Position numbers and translations under genes: made by a program | Shown here: positions 42,858 to 51,744 of the stretch, piece after piece | Layout: the number at the start of each line of letters is the position of its first letter | Numbering within the stretch: the stretch's first letter is position 1 | Assembly: GCF_003219815.1 (NCBI RefSeq) | Contig: NZ_QJVD01000003.1 | Location: 186,001-250,000, forward strand | Direction: 5' to 3' | Source: Arthrobacter livingstonensis | GTDB taxonomy: Bacteria > Actinomycetota > Actinomycetes > Actinomycetales > Micrococcaceae | DNA length: 64,000 bases | Notes under the pieces: model-generated | Told to the model about the DNA's origin: nothing | The model's database searches: none | What the model saw: the letters and a program-made list of their open reading frames with translations, nothing else

Positions 42858-44474
42858 TCAGTTGCTTTTGGGGGAACGGGTGGTGGGGTCCTGCGGCAGG
42901 TGCAGCACGGCCGGCAGGCCGGACTCCACCGCGCGGCGGAATGCTGCGGCAAAGCCGTCGGCAGTTTCCACGCGCTCGCCGTAGCCTCCGTAGGAGCGGG
43001 CCAGTGCGGCGAAGTCGGGGTTGGTCATGTGTGTTCCGGAGGGCCGGCCGGGGTAATGGTTTTCCTGGTGTTCGCGGATGGTGGCGAAGATGCCGTTGTC
43101 CACCACCAGGGCGATGAACGGGGCGCCGTAGGCCATTGCCGTGGCCATTTCCTGCCCGTTCATCATGAAGCAGCCGTCCCCGGCCACGGAGATGACCTGC
43201 CGGCCGGGATACGCGAGCGAGGCGGCCACGGCGGCCGGGATGCCCATGCCCATGGCTCCGTTGCGCGGGGCGGCCAGCGAGTTGGCACTGTTGTGGGGCA
43301 GGTAGCGGGCCGGCCAGAGGGCGTGGTTCCCGGCACCAAAGGTGACGATAGCGTCGTCGTCCATCTCCTGCTTGAGGATTTCCATGACGACGCCAAGATC
43401 CACGCCGGCACCGCCGTCGGGGTGGGCCGTGGAAAATTTCAGCTGGTCGGCGCGGGCGCCGGAGAACCAGCCGGCCGCACTTTCAAGCTGTGGCTGCGTG
43501 GCTGCCAAGGCCAGTGAGAATGCGCTCACGTCCGCAAGGATTTGCTGGTCCAGGCGGCCAAAGTGGCCCAACAGGTCCGCATCGGCATTGGCCACGATGG
43601 TTTCAGGGCTGAGCCCCAGCGTGTAGCCGTCGGAGAGGACGTCGCTGCGGACGCAGCCGATGAACAGGATCAGGTCCGCCGCGTCGAGCCGGGCGGCGTT
43701 GGCGTCGCTGCGGCCATAGCCGAGGAAGCCGGCGTAGGCATCGGAGCTGTGGGGAACAGCGTCGTAGGCGCGGAAATCGGAAAGGATGGGGATGCCGTGG
43801 CCCGCAGCCCAGTTGGCCAGCGCATCACCGGATTCCTGGGTCCAGCCTTCGCCGCCCACCACGATCAAGGGCTTGGCAGCCGTGGCGAGCCGCGCCTCCA
43901 GTTCCTCCAGTGCGGGAACCGCCGGTGCCGGGCGCGAGACCGGGCGGGGCTCCACGGTGGCGGCCTCGATGGCATGGACCAGCACGTCCTCGGGCAGGCC
44001 CACCACTACGGGGCCGGGCCGCCCGCTGAGTGCGGTGAAGATGGCGTCGTCCACCACTCGCGCCGCGGAGGCGGCGTCGTCGAGCGTGAGAACCTTCTTT
44101 GCGGTGCTGCCGAACCAGGCGTTAATGTCGAACTCCTGGAAGGATTCGCGCCCCCGGTCCGCGACCGGGATCAGCCCCACAAACAGTACAAGGGGAGTGG
44201 CGTCCTGGTACGCCGTGTGGATGGCGATGAAGGCGTTGGCGGCGCCTGGCCCGCGGGTCACCATGGCGACGCCGGGGAGCTCGGTCAGCCGGCCTTCGGT
44301 CAGCGCCATGAAGCCGGCACCGCCCTCCTGGCGCGTCACCACGGTTTCAATGGAGGAGTCGTGGAGCCCGTCCAGGACGTCCAGGTAGCTTTCGCCCGGG
44401 ACGCCGTAGACGCGCTTGACGCCGGCGCGCTCCAGCTGGGCAACGATCAGGTGGCCTGCAGTAGTGGTGCTCAA
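42858..44474 (-). CDS. Thiamine-diphosphate-dependent enzyme, 2-oxo acid decarboxylase-like
   Basis: A 538-residue acetolactate-synthase-fold enzyme. The Glu that activates ThDP lies in VTRQEGGAGFMALTE, and the cofactor motif is GDGCFMMNGQEMATAMAYGA with VVDNGIF. The resemblance is closest to the group that includes 5-guanidino-2-oxopentanoate decarboxylase (AruI), which turns 2-ketoarginine into 4-guanidinobutyraldehyde. The neighbouring aminotransferase and ALDH would be its partners. TTG 44474 overlaps the transporter stop (TTGA), giving tight coupling. Benzoylformate or other 2-oxo acid decarboxylase activity cannot be excluded. Confidence 0.8.
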   Translation of the reverse strand: MSTTTAGHLIVAQLERAGVKRVYGVPGESYLDVLDGLHDSSIETVVTRQEGGAGFMALTEGRLTELPGVAMVTRGPGAANAFIAIHTAYQDATPLVLFVGLIPVADRGRESFQEFDINAWFGSTAKKVLTLDDAASAARVVDDAIFTALSGRPGPVVVGLPEDVLVHAIEAATVEPRPVSRPAPAVPALEELEARLATAAKPLIVVGGEGWTQESGDALANWAAGHGIPILSDFRAYDAVPHSSDAYAGFLGYGRSDANAARLDAADLILFIGCVRSDVLSDGYTLGLSPETIVANADADLLGHFGRLDQQILADVSAFSLALAATQPQLESAAGWFSGARADQLKFSTAHPDGGAGVDLGVVMEILKQEMDDDAIVTFGAGNHALWPARYLPHNSANSLAAPRNGAMGMGIPAAVAASLAYPGRQVISVAGDGCFMMNGQEMATAMAYGAPFIALVVDNGIFATIREHQENHYPGRPSGTHMTNPDFAALARSYGGYGERVETADGFAAAFRRAVESGLPAVLHLPQDPTTRSPKSN

Positions 44475-45793
44475 AGCTTCATTCCTTCTTCCTTGATGCT
44501 CAACGCGGGCAAGAAGATGCCAGACAGAGCTGTGAGTACAGAGATAACGACGAGGATGGCGGCGCCGGGCCAAAATGAGTGGCTGGCGGCTACCAGTGCC
44601 GTGGCGATCAGAGGCACGAAACCGGAGATGACCCCTGCCGTGTTTGAGGTGATTGCGACGCCCGTGTAGCGGACCTTCGTGGCGAACAGGGACGTCAACG
44701 CCGCGCCGGAGACGGCATACGGCACGGAGAGGACGGCAACCCCGACCATCATGCCGGCGACGACCAGGACGGGGTTGCGGCTGTCGATGGCCAGGAAGAC
44801 GGGGATTGCGACTAATGCCGAGGCGATGCCGCCCCAGAGGATGACCTTGCTGGGGCCAAATTTCTCCCCCATGCGCCCGGCCCAGACGAGCGCCCCGATC
44901 TCCAGGACAGCGGCTAGGAGCGTGCCCATGAGTAGCAAGCCATACGAGAGGTGAAGTACTTTCGTGCCGTAAAACACCACGAAGCTGGTGATGAGGTAGA
45001 AGCCGCCAATGCCGAGCAGTGCCGAGCACATGCCGACCAGAATCTGGCGCCAGCTGTTCGTGAGCACGCCGCGGATGGGGGCATGCTCCGTTTCCCCGGA
45101 TTCCATCAGCGCCGCGAATTCGGGTGATTCGCTGAGTCGGCCGCGGATCCACAAGGAAATTGCCAACAGGGGAATGGCGGCGATGAACGGAATGCGCCAG
45201 CCCCAGGCATCGAAGTTGGTCTGCCCCACCAGGTACAGCATGCCGAAGAAGCCGCCGGAGGAGAGGATGGTGCCGATCGGGGAACCAATCTGTGGCAGGG
45301 CTGCATAGCGGGCGCGCTTCTCGACCGGTGCATTTTCGACGGCGATGATCACCGCGCCACTCCACTCCCCGCCAACTGCCAGACCCTGGACAATGCGCAG
45401 GACCACCAGCAGTATGGGTGCGGCCACGCCAATGGTCATGTAGTTCGGCAGCAGCCCGATCAGGCCCGTGACCACGCCGATGCCAATGATCGTGATCATG
45501 AGGATCTTCTTGCGGCCCACCTTGTCACCCATGGCGCCGAAGATGAAGCCGCCGATGGGGCGTGCAACGAAGCCGACGGCCAGCGTTGCGAAGGATCCCA
45601 TGGCCGCAATGAACGGATCATGCGAGATGAAGAACTGCGCGTTGAACACGAGGGCCGCTGCGGTGGTGAAAAGGAAGAAGTCGTACCACTCCAGCGCAGT
45701 CCCCACGAGGGCCGCAAGGGCCACCTTGCGGGTGACGCTTTCGCTGACGGCGGTTGGTGCAGCAGGCTGGTGCGTGCTGGCATTTGTTGCCAT
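44471..45793 (-). CDS. MFS transporter, metabolite:H+ symporter (MHS) family
   Basis: A 440-residue protein with 12 predicted helices. The first helix and loop carry GTALEWYDFFLFTTAAALVF and the GDKVGRKK loop, and GLAVGGEWSGAVI follows, hallmarks of the MHS/ProP/ShiA family that imports osmolytes and organic or amino acids. First gene of the six-gene minus-strand operon, so it probably imports the operon's substrate. ATG 45793 has GGAG nine bases upstream and is preferred over an ATG five codons earlier. Confidence 0.85.
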   Translation of the reverse strand: MATNASTHQPAAPTAVSESVTRKVALAALVGTALEWYDFFLFTTAAALVFNAQFFISHDPFIAAMGSFATLAVGFVARPIGGFIFGAMGDKVGRKKILMITIIGIGVVTGLIGLLPNYMTIGVAAPILLVVLRIVQGLAVGGEWSGAVIIAVENAPVEKRARYAALPQIGSPIGTILSSGGFFGMLYLVGQTNFDAWGWRIPFIAAIPLLAISLWIRGRLSESPEFAALMESGETEHAPIRGVLTNSWRQILVGMCSALLGIGGFYLITSFVVFYGTKVLHLSYGLLLMGTLLAAVLEIGALVWAGRMGEKFGPSKVILWGGIASALVAIPVFLAIDSRNPVLVVAGMMVGVAVLSVPYAVSGAALTSLFATKVRYTGVAITSNTAGVISGFVPLIATALVAASHSFWPGAAILVVISVLTALSGIFLPALSIKEEGMKL

Positions 45794-45941
45794 GATCAAT
45801 TGCTCCAATGGAATCTAAACGTGCTCACAAGCCAAGCGGGAGAGGCGAACGTGTGATTGGGGTCACCGCATCCTTCGTTCTATTTTGTCAGGAGATATAC
45901 CTAAATGGACTGGGGGAGTGCCGCGTAAATGCGGGAGAAAA

Positions 45942-45957
45942 TTGTGTAATCACACAA
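45942..45957. promoter_or_regulatory. Candidate operator between the divergent operons
   Basis: TTGTGT-AATC-ACACAA is a 6-base perfect inverted repeat in the 264-base region between the transporter at 45793 and the PucR-like gene at 46058. It is a candidate binding site for that regulator; no second copy was found before 47395. Confidence 0.4.
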
Positions 45958-46057
45958 CCTTCCGGGTTGGCGTTGGGAGTGGGATCCCCAAGGTCATCCT
46001 GCAGGAGCCCTGCAACGAAGGACTTGCCCTGTAGTTTTCAACGGATAAGGTGGGCGG

Positions 46058-47218
46058 ATGCACAACTTTATGGATGCCGGCAACAGCGAGCGGTGGAGTT
46101 CGATCGTCAGGGAGTTGGGCGAACGGATTGACGAGCTGGTGGAACGGTTCCTGGCGCGCGTGTCCAGCGTCCCGAGCTATTCCACTGAAATGGTTGACAT
46201 GGCGGACGTGCGAAAGACGGCCATGGAGTCCCTGCGCCTGTTGGCCCAGAGCCTGGCAGAGGGAACGGCCGGCGGTGAGCTACTTCGCTACGCGGCGTCA
46301 CTGGGCGAAAAGAGGGCACGGCAGGGAATTCCCCCAGAATCGCTGATCACGGCGATACGGCTGGATTTCAGCGTCGTGTGGACGGACCTGTTGGAGCACT
46401 GCAGCACCGATGACGCGGTGCTGCTGGCTGGCCAGGTGGAACATGTGTGGCGGGTGGTTGACGAATATGCCACCCAAACCCATATGAGCTACCTTGCGGA
46501 AAGGGTCCGCATGGCACAAGAGGAATCAAACTACCGGCAGGAGTTCATTGCCAAGCTGTTCGGGCCGGCTGGCCAGACAATCGAAGTGATTGGCAGGGCG
46601 GCCTCCGCCTTGGAAGTCGATCCTGACGGGGACTTTGACATAGCAGCAGCCAGTGGTGCGGCGGCGCGTGCACTTCAGAAGGAAGTGTCTGCGTTCCGTG
46701 TGAAGGGTCCCTTCATGTACCAGAGCGGCAATGTCACTTTCATGTTCTGGCAGCCGGTGCGCCGAACCCACTCCCGTGGCAGGCAGCCGGACGCGGCGTT
46801 GACGGTCCCGACGACAGCCTGCGGATTGGTGCAAGGCGTGCCCGGACTGCGATCCCTTGTGGCAGCCGCAGCGACGGCCGCGGCGTTGGCGCAATTGTCG
46901 ACCGACAATGACGCCGGGCCCCTGACCATCGAGTCTGGCTGGCGCCGTTTGGCGCGTGAAGAGCTTCGCGATGCCGGGTTGGACCTGGAGCGCGAGCTTG
47001 ACTTGAAGTTGGCGCAATGCCGGGAAGGAGAGCGGCAGCGGATGGAGGAGACGGTGAGGGTGTTCATGCGCTCGGGCAGTGTTACGAAAACCGCCGCGGA
47101 GCTGTTTTGCCACCGCAACACCATCCTGAACCGCCTGGCAAGGTTCAAGGAAGTCAGTGGTTTTGACCTGGTGGTTCCGGAGGACGCTGCCAGGATTGCC
47201 ATTGCGTGGCCGAATTAG
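46058..47218 (+). CDS. PucR/CdaR-like transcriptional regulator
   Basis: A regulator of 386 residues. The N-terminal and central parts are helical, with a possible GGDEF-like or ligand-sensing segment around 190-310 that has no obvious catalytic motif. The C-terminal helix-turn-helix (FMRSGSVTKTAAELFCHRNTILNRLARF) matches the PucR C-terminal domain, which activates purine, amino-acid or sugar-acid catabolic genes. Placed between two divergent operons that each begin with an MHS carrier, it is the likely regulator of both. ATG 46070 is an alternative start. Confidence 0.82.
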   Translation: MHNFMDAGNSERWSSIVRELGERIDELVERFLARVSSVPSYSTEMVDMADVRKTAMESLRLLAQSLAEGTAGGELLRYAASLGEKRARQGIPPESLITAIRLDFSVVWTDLLEHCSTDDAVLLAGQVEHVWRVVDEYATQTHMSYLAERVRMAQEESNYRQEFIAKLFGPAGQTIEVIGRAASALEVDPDGDFDIAAASGAAARALQKEVSAFRVKGPFMYQSGNVTFMFWQPVRRTHSRGRQPDAALTVPTTACGLVQGVPGLRSLVAAAATAAALAQLSTDNDAGPLTIESGWRRLAREELRDAGLDLERELDLKLAQCREGERQRMEETVRVFMRSGSVTKTAAELFCHRNTILNRLARFKEVSGFDLVVPEDAARIAIAWPN

Positions 47219-47394
47219 CGAAAAATCCAAGGGCTGTGGCGGCTTGAGAGCAAAAATTGGGCAAAGGCCCAGTCTCGGCCGGTAAAGCGGGTGGGAAATG
47301 ACATTGAAATGTGACTGGCCGCACACCAGAGTTTAAGCCAAGCGGTGGGTCCACCGCAGAGTTCATCCCCTAGCCCCTTTGTTGGAGACCTCCC

Positions 47395-48771
47395 ATGCCT
47401 AATATTCCAGATGCCGGCGGTACGGCGTCGTCCGGTCCGGTCATTAAGATGCGCAAAATCGCCGTGGCCAGCGTCATTGGCACCACGGTCGAATGGTACG
47501 ACCTGTTCCTTTTTGCCACAGCGTCAGCCCTCGTGTTCAACAAGATCTTCTTCCCAAGCTTCGACCCCCTCGTCGGGACGATGTTGGCCTTCGGCACCTT
47601 TGCCGCGGCCTACGTCGCGCGGATCATCGGCGCTGCGCTCTTCGGCCACTTTGGAGACCGTCTGGGCCGCAAGTCCATGCTCCTTATTTCGCTGCTGACG
47701 ATGGGGGCCGCCACCTTCGCCATTGGCCTGCTTCCCGACTACGGGACCATCGGCGTGGCGGCTCCCATTTTGTTGCTGACCTTGCGGATCATTCAGGGCC
47801 TGGCTCTCGGCGGAGAGTGGGGAGGCGCGGTGTTGATGGTTGTTGAACACTCGCCCAAGGAAAAGCGGGGGTTCTATGGATCCCTTGTCCAGATTGGTGT
47901 CCCGGGCGGTACCTTGATCGCCAACCTGGTATTTCTGCTGGTTGCCGGGATCATGCCCGAGCAGGCCCTGCTGTCATGGGGCTGGCGCATCCCCTTCCTG
48001 GTCAGCTGCCTGCTGGTAGCCGTGGGGCTCTACATTCGCCTCGCGCTTGAAGAGACCCCCGCTTTCCAGGCAGTCAAGGACGCCGGGGCAAAAGCCAAGA
48101 TTCCCCTCTTCTATTTGCTGCGCAAATACTGGAAGCAGGTCATCCTCGGCGCGTTGGCCACGGTCTCGACGGGAACGGCGTTCAATGTCCTGGTGGCATT
48201 TGGCCTGACCTACGGCAAGACCGAGCTGAAATTCTCCACGGACACGATGCTGCTGGCTGTGTTGTGTGCGTGTGTGGTTGGCCTGGTGATGCTTCCCGTC
48301 TTTGGCAAAATGTCGGACAGGTTTGGCCGGAAGCCGGTCATCATCGGCGGGTTGATTGCCGAAATTGTCTTGTCATTCCCCCTGTTTTGGCTCATGGACA
48401 CCCGCACTGTGGCCGGCCTGATCCTCGGTTATGTCTTGATGATGACGGCCTTCTGTGCCAACTACGGCCCCATTGCCACCTTCCTCGCAGAGCTGTTCGG
48501 CCCGAGGGTCCGGTATTCAGGGCTTTCCGTCGCCTACATGCTCGCAGGACTGCTGGGCAGTGCCATCACCCCCGTCGTCACCACCGCCCTGCTCAAGGCC
48601 ACCGGGCAGGGATCGTCGGTTGCATGGTTCCTCATTGGATCGGCTGTCGTATCGCTTATTGCACTGCTCCTGCTCACGGAAACACTGCGCTCAAACATCA
48701 ATGTGGTTGACCACGAAGCCGCTGTTGCGAATACCGGCGCTCCGGTCGATGAAGAGGGTGTCACCGTATGA
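47395..48771 (+). CDS. MFS transporter, MHS family
   Basis: Proton symporter of 458 residues and about 12 helices, paralogous to the carrier at 44471-45793. Signatures include GTTVEWYDLFLFATASALVF, the GDRLGRKS loop and GLALGGEWGGAVLMVVEH. Its stop overlaps the start of the triple-RidA gene by four bases (ATGA), so it is coupled to that operon and probably imports the substrate or a related compound. GGAG lies six bases before ATG. Confidence 0.87.
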   Translation: MPNIPDAGGTASSGPVIKMRKIAVASVIGTTVEWYDLFLFATASALVFNKIFFPSFDPLVGTMLAFGTFAAAYVARIIGAALFGHFGDRLGRKSMLLISLLTMGAATFAIGLLPDYGTIGVAAPILLLTLRIIQGLALGGEWGGAVLMVVEHSPKEKRGFYGSLVQIGVPGGTLIANLVFLLVAGIMPEQALLSWGWRIPFLVSCLLVAVGLYIRLALEETPAFQAVKDAGAKAKIPLFYLLRKYWKQVILGALATVSTGTAFNVLVAFGLTYGKTELKFSTDTMLLAVLCACVVGLVMLPVFGKMSDRFGRKPVIIGGLIAEIVLSFPLFWLMDTRTVAGLILGYVLMMTAFCANYGPIATFLAELFGPRVRYSGLSVAYMLAGLLGSAITPVVTTALLKATGQGSSVAWFLIGSAVVSLIALLLLTETLRSNINVVDHEAAVANTGAPVDEEGVTV

Positions 48772-49928
48772 TTCGGCGATTGGACAGCAACGGCGGCGCA
48801 TTGCTGACGGCGGGCGCATCCCCTGAAGCCGTCATCACCCATGGATTCGTGTTTGTTTCCGGGCAAGTGCCGGACGTGGCAAACCACCCGGAGGGGCCAA
48901 CCGACTTTGCGGGTGAGGTGCGGCAGGCCCTGGCGAACCTTGCCCGGACGTTGTCGGATGCAGGCTCGGGCATGGACCGCGTGGTCAAGGTGACCACCTT
49001 TCTCACGGACCGCCGGCTTGCCGAGTACAACGAGATCTATGCTGACGCGTTTGGCTCCAATCTGCCGGCGAGGACCACCGTGATGGTTGCGGACAGCGAG
49101 CACGCCATTGAAATCCAATGCATCGCCATAGCAGGGGACTCGGAGGGCATACAGCGGATTGCCAACGTACCCGGCATGGCGCCCGTGTTGGGTCCCTACT
49201 CGCAGGCCGTCGTAGCCAACGGTTTCGTGTTCACGTCCGGCCAGACGCCGGCGGTCACCAGCATGGCCGACCAGCCGGAAAGCTTCGGCGGAAAAGTCCG
49301 GCAGGTCATGGCCAATCTGGACACGGTGCTGACCGCAGCGGGTTCAAGCATGGACCACCTGGCCAAGGTGACCACGTATCTAACGGACCCGGACCAACTC
49401 GTTGAATACAACGGCATTTACGCCGGTGCCATCAGATCCGGGTTGCCGGCCCGCACGTCATGTTGCGTTGATATTTGGGACATTGCACTGGAAATCGAGT
49501 GCATTGCGGCCGTGGCCGGCCCATCGCCGGAGGACGGAGCCATCAAGCGCTTCGCAACGTTCCCGGGACTGGCTGATTCCGTGGGCCCCTTCTCCCAAGC
49601 TGTCCAGGCCAACGGCTTGATCTTCACGACCGGCCAAATCCCGCTGATTACCAGCGTGGACCACCGGCCGCAAGACTTCGCCGGCAGTGTGCGGCAGGTG
49701 CTGTTGAATGTGAAAACGGTCCTGGAGGGGGCCGGGTCCAGCCTGGATTCGGTTGTCAATGTCACGACGTACCTGACCAGCCTTGACCAGCGCGAAGAGT
49801 ATGAGCGCATTTACGCCGAGGTGTTTGGCTCAAACCTTCCGGCAACGACGTCGGTGTGCGTGGGCATCTGGGACTTCACCTTCGAAATCCAGTGCATTGC
49901 GGTTGCGGAAGGGGCTGGTGAAGCGTGA
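48768..49928 (+). CDS. Triple RidA-domain protein (three YjgF/RidA repeats in one chain)
   Basis: A 386-residue chain with three consecutive RidA repeats: about 10-122, 128-250 and 257-381. Each has the VSGQVP/TSGQTP/TTGQIP strand, the AGSxMD helix and an ExQ/ECIA C-terminal strand. RidA normally is a homotrimer of 130-residue subunits with active sites at the interfaces, where Arg of LPAR holds the carboxylate of 2-aminoacrylate or another imine. Arg is present in repeats 1 (residue 102) and 2 (229) but is Thr in repeat 3 (360). The GPYSQA loop is present in repeats 2 and 3 but not in repeat 1 (GASPEA). This predicts an asymmetric single-chain pseudotrimer. It overlaps both neighbours by four bases. 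Confidence 0.88.
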   Translation: MIRRLDSNGGALLTAGASPEAVITHGFVFVSGQVPDVANHPEGPTDFAGEVRQALANLARTLSDAGSGMDRVVKVTTFLTDRRLAEYNEIYADAFGSNLPARTTVMVADSEHAIEIQCIAIAGDSEGIQRIANVPGMAPVLGPYSQAVVANGFVFTSGQTPAVTSMADQPESFGGKVRQVMANLDTVLTAAGSSMDHLAKVTTYLTDPDQLVEYNGIYAGAIRSGLPARTSCCVDIWDIALEIECIAAVAGPSPEDGAIKRFATFPGLADSVGPFSQAVQANGLIFTTGQIPLITSVDHRPQDFAGSVRQVLLNVKTVLEGAGSSLDSVVNVTTYLTSLDQREEYERIYAEVFGSNLPATTSVCVGIWDFTFEIQCIAVAEGAGEA

Positions 49929-50554
49929 GCGGCACAGTTGCCTTGGATGCTGACCTTCTCCAGCGTCTCCAGTCCGTCAGCTTTCCGACCATCGGGCACT
50001 TTCTGGAGGACGGCTTCCTTGATTCAGGGATCCGCTCCCTGCTGGAGAATGTTCATGTGGTGGGGCGTGCCGTCACCGTGCGGGTAGGTGGTGCCGACGC
50101 ATTCGCAACAAACCAGGGCCTGGCATTGGTGGGTCCCGGAGACGTTTTGGTCATCGAAACCGGCGGCGACGTCAGGCATGCGCCCGTTGGGGCTGTGACA
50201 GCGTGCGCCGCCCAAACAGCCGGTGCCGCCGGCATTGTGGTGGACGGTGTTGTCACGGACATTGTTGAGTTGCGCGACGCCGGCCTGCCCGTCTTTGCGC
50301 GTGGCACCAGCGTGCTGACAGCGAAAAGAGTGGCAGACGCGGGCAGTGCCGTCAACGTGCCCGTGGTCTGCGGTGGGGTGACGGTGAATCCGGGCGATGT
50401 GGTCATGGCAGATGACAACGGGGTCCTTGTCCTGACGCCAGCAGAGGCCGCTGCCATTGTGGACAAGGCACTCGCGTCCGACCTTGCCGAGCCAGAAATC
50501 CTGGCGCGCATCCGTTCCGGTGAATCGATCGCCAGCGTGCTTCCCCAAGGCTGA
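49925..50554 (+). CDS. RraA-family protein, possible aldolase or decarboxylase
   Basis: A 209-residue protein of the RraA/HMG-aldolase fold. The core has GDVLVIETGG, GAVTACAAQTAGAAGIVVDG and VVTDIVELRDAGLPVFARG. Members act either as RNase E inhibitors or, commonly in actinobacteria, as metal-dependent 4-hydroxy-4-methyl-2-oxoglutarate aldolases and oxaloacetate decarboxylases. The usual DG-x-x-RD motif reads DGVVTD here (Thr for Arg), so activity is not certain. Start GTG overlaps the RidA gene stop by four bases. As last gene of a transport-RidA operon it likely handles a carboxylated product. Confidence 0.82.
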   Translation: MSGTVALDADLLQRLQSVSFPTIGHFLEDGFLDSGIRSLLENVHVVGRAVTVRVGGADAFATNQGLALVGPGDVLVIETGGDVRHAPVGAVTACAAQTAGAAGIVVDGVVTDIVELRDAGLPVFARGTSVLTAKRVADAGSAVNVPVVCGGVTVNPGDVVMADDNGVLVLTPAEAAAIVDKALASDLAEPEILARIRSGESIASVLPQG

Positions 50555-50611
50555 TTTGGGTTGGCCGGGGGTCGTTGCCGATCCCTTCGGCCATGGCATT
50601 GCCGCGCTCTT

Positions 50612-50640
50612 CAGGGTGGCCGCCGGCTGGGGCCACCCTG
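50612..50640. terminator. Bidirectional terminator hairpin between convergent genes
   Basis: A perfect 10-base-pair stem (50612-50621 with 50631-50640) and a 9-base loop lie between the RraA gene ending at 50554 and the aminotransferase ending at 50647. The position suits termination for both strands. Confidence 0.6.
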
Positions 50641-50646
50641 GCTGCC

Positions 50647-51744
50647 TTACGCCTTCGCGATGGCCTCCTTCAGCGCCCCCAGCACCAGCACCACGGAGCC
50701 CGGGTTCGCGTTGGGGCCCATCATGCCGATGCGCCACACGGTGGAGGCGAACTCGCCGGCCCCGGATCCGATTTCCAGACTGAAGTTCTCCAGCAGGTAG
50801 GAACGGACGGCCGCCGAGTCCACCCCGGACGGGACGCGGACCGTGGTCAGGCTGGGCAGCCGGCAGCCTTCGGCCGCGAACAGTTCCAGCCCCATCTCCT
50901 GCAGGCCGTTTTGAAGCGCAAGGCCGGCGGCGGCGTGACGTGCCTGGACGGCGTCGAGCCCTTCATTGAGGATGTGGCCGAGGCCGGCCTGCAGGCTGGC
51001 AATCATGGCGACGGGGGCCGTGTGGTGGTAGGTGCGCTTGCTGCCGCTGGCCGCGCCGACGTAGCCGCCGAGCAGGCCGATGTCCAGGTACCAGGACTGC
51101 GGGTCCTTGATGCGGCGCTCAAACGCGGCGTCGGAAATGGTGAAGGGGGCCAGCCCCGGCGCCACGCCGAGGCACTTCTGCGTGCCGGCGTAGCCGACGT
51201 CGATGCCCCAGTCGTCGGCGAGCAGTTCCAGGCCGCCGATGGAGGTGACGGCGTCGGTGACGAGCAGCGCGTCGCCCTTGAGCTTGCCGAGGGCGGCAAT
51301 GTCGGAGAGCACGCCGGTGGACGTTTCGGCGTGCACGGCGGCGATCACCTTCGGCGCCGGATGGGCGGAGGCGACGCGCTCGGGGTCGATCGGCTGGCCC
51401 CACTCGTGGTCCACCCGCACCACCTCGGCGCCGGCGCGGCGTGCCACCTCGCACATGCGCTCGCCAAAGAGCCCGTTGACGGCGACGACGGCGACGTCAC
51501 CCCTGCCCACCGTGTTCACAAACGCGGCCTCCATGCCGGCTGAGCCGGTGCCGCTCAGCGGCAGTGTCCGCGCGTTCCTGGTGCCCCAGACCTCGCGGAG
51601 GCCGTCGCACGCGCGGTCCAGGATCTCGATGAAGAGCGGGTCAAGGTGTCCCAGGATCGGGTGGCCCAGCGCGGCAATGGCCTCCGGATAGCAGTTGCTG
51701 GGGCCGGGCCCGAAGAGGTGGCGGTATGTGAGGGTCTCGGTCAT
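50647..51744 (-). CDS. Class V aminotransferase, (S)-ureidoglycine/alanine-glyoxylate type
   Basis: PLP-dependent aminotransferase of 365 residues. The PLP lysine lies in GYAGTQKCLGVAP. FGPGPSNCYPEAI at the start and SGTGSAGMEAAFVN match the alanine/serine-glyoxylate and PucG (ureidoglycine-glyoxylate) aminotransferases. It catalyses transfer of an amino group to glyoxylate. Convergent with the RraA gene, it may belong to the nitrogen-compound locus or stand alone. AGGAGCTTCCC precedes ATG 51744. Confidence 0.85.
   Translation of the reverse strand: MTETLTYRHLFGPGPSNCYPEAIAALGHPILGHLDPLFIEILDRACDGLREVWGTRNARTLPLSGTGSAGMEAAFVNTVGRGDVAVVAVNGLFGERMCEVARRAGAEVVRVDHEWGQPIDPERVASAHPAPKVIAAVHAETSTGVLSDIAALGKLKGDALLVTDAVTSIGGLELLADDWGIDVGYAGTQKCLGVAPGLAPFTISDAAFERRIKDPQSWYLDIGLLGGYVGAASGSKRTYHHTAPVAMIASLQAGLGHILNEGLDAVQARHAAAGLALQNGLQEMGLELFAAEGCRLPSLTTVRVPSGVDSAAVRSYLLENFSLEIGSGAGEFASTVWRIGMMGPNANPGSVVLVLGALKEAIAKA

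Noticed and set aside
41445-43517. 690-codon open frame opposite the aldehyde dehydrogenase and ThDP genes
   Set aside because: It lies antisense to two clearly recognised enzymes, is Gly/His/Val-rich low-complexity sequence, and results from codon bias at high GC.
44475-45365. N-terminal extension of 297 codons in frame with the ThDP enzyme
   Set aside because: It is antisense-free but lies inside the transporter gene in another frame; the enzyme's domain begins at TTG 44474.
45848-45872. Short inverted repeat near GTGATTGGGGTCAC
   Set aside because: Only four-base arms; expected by chance.
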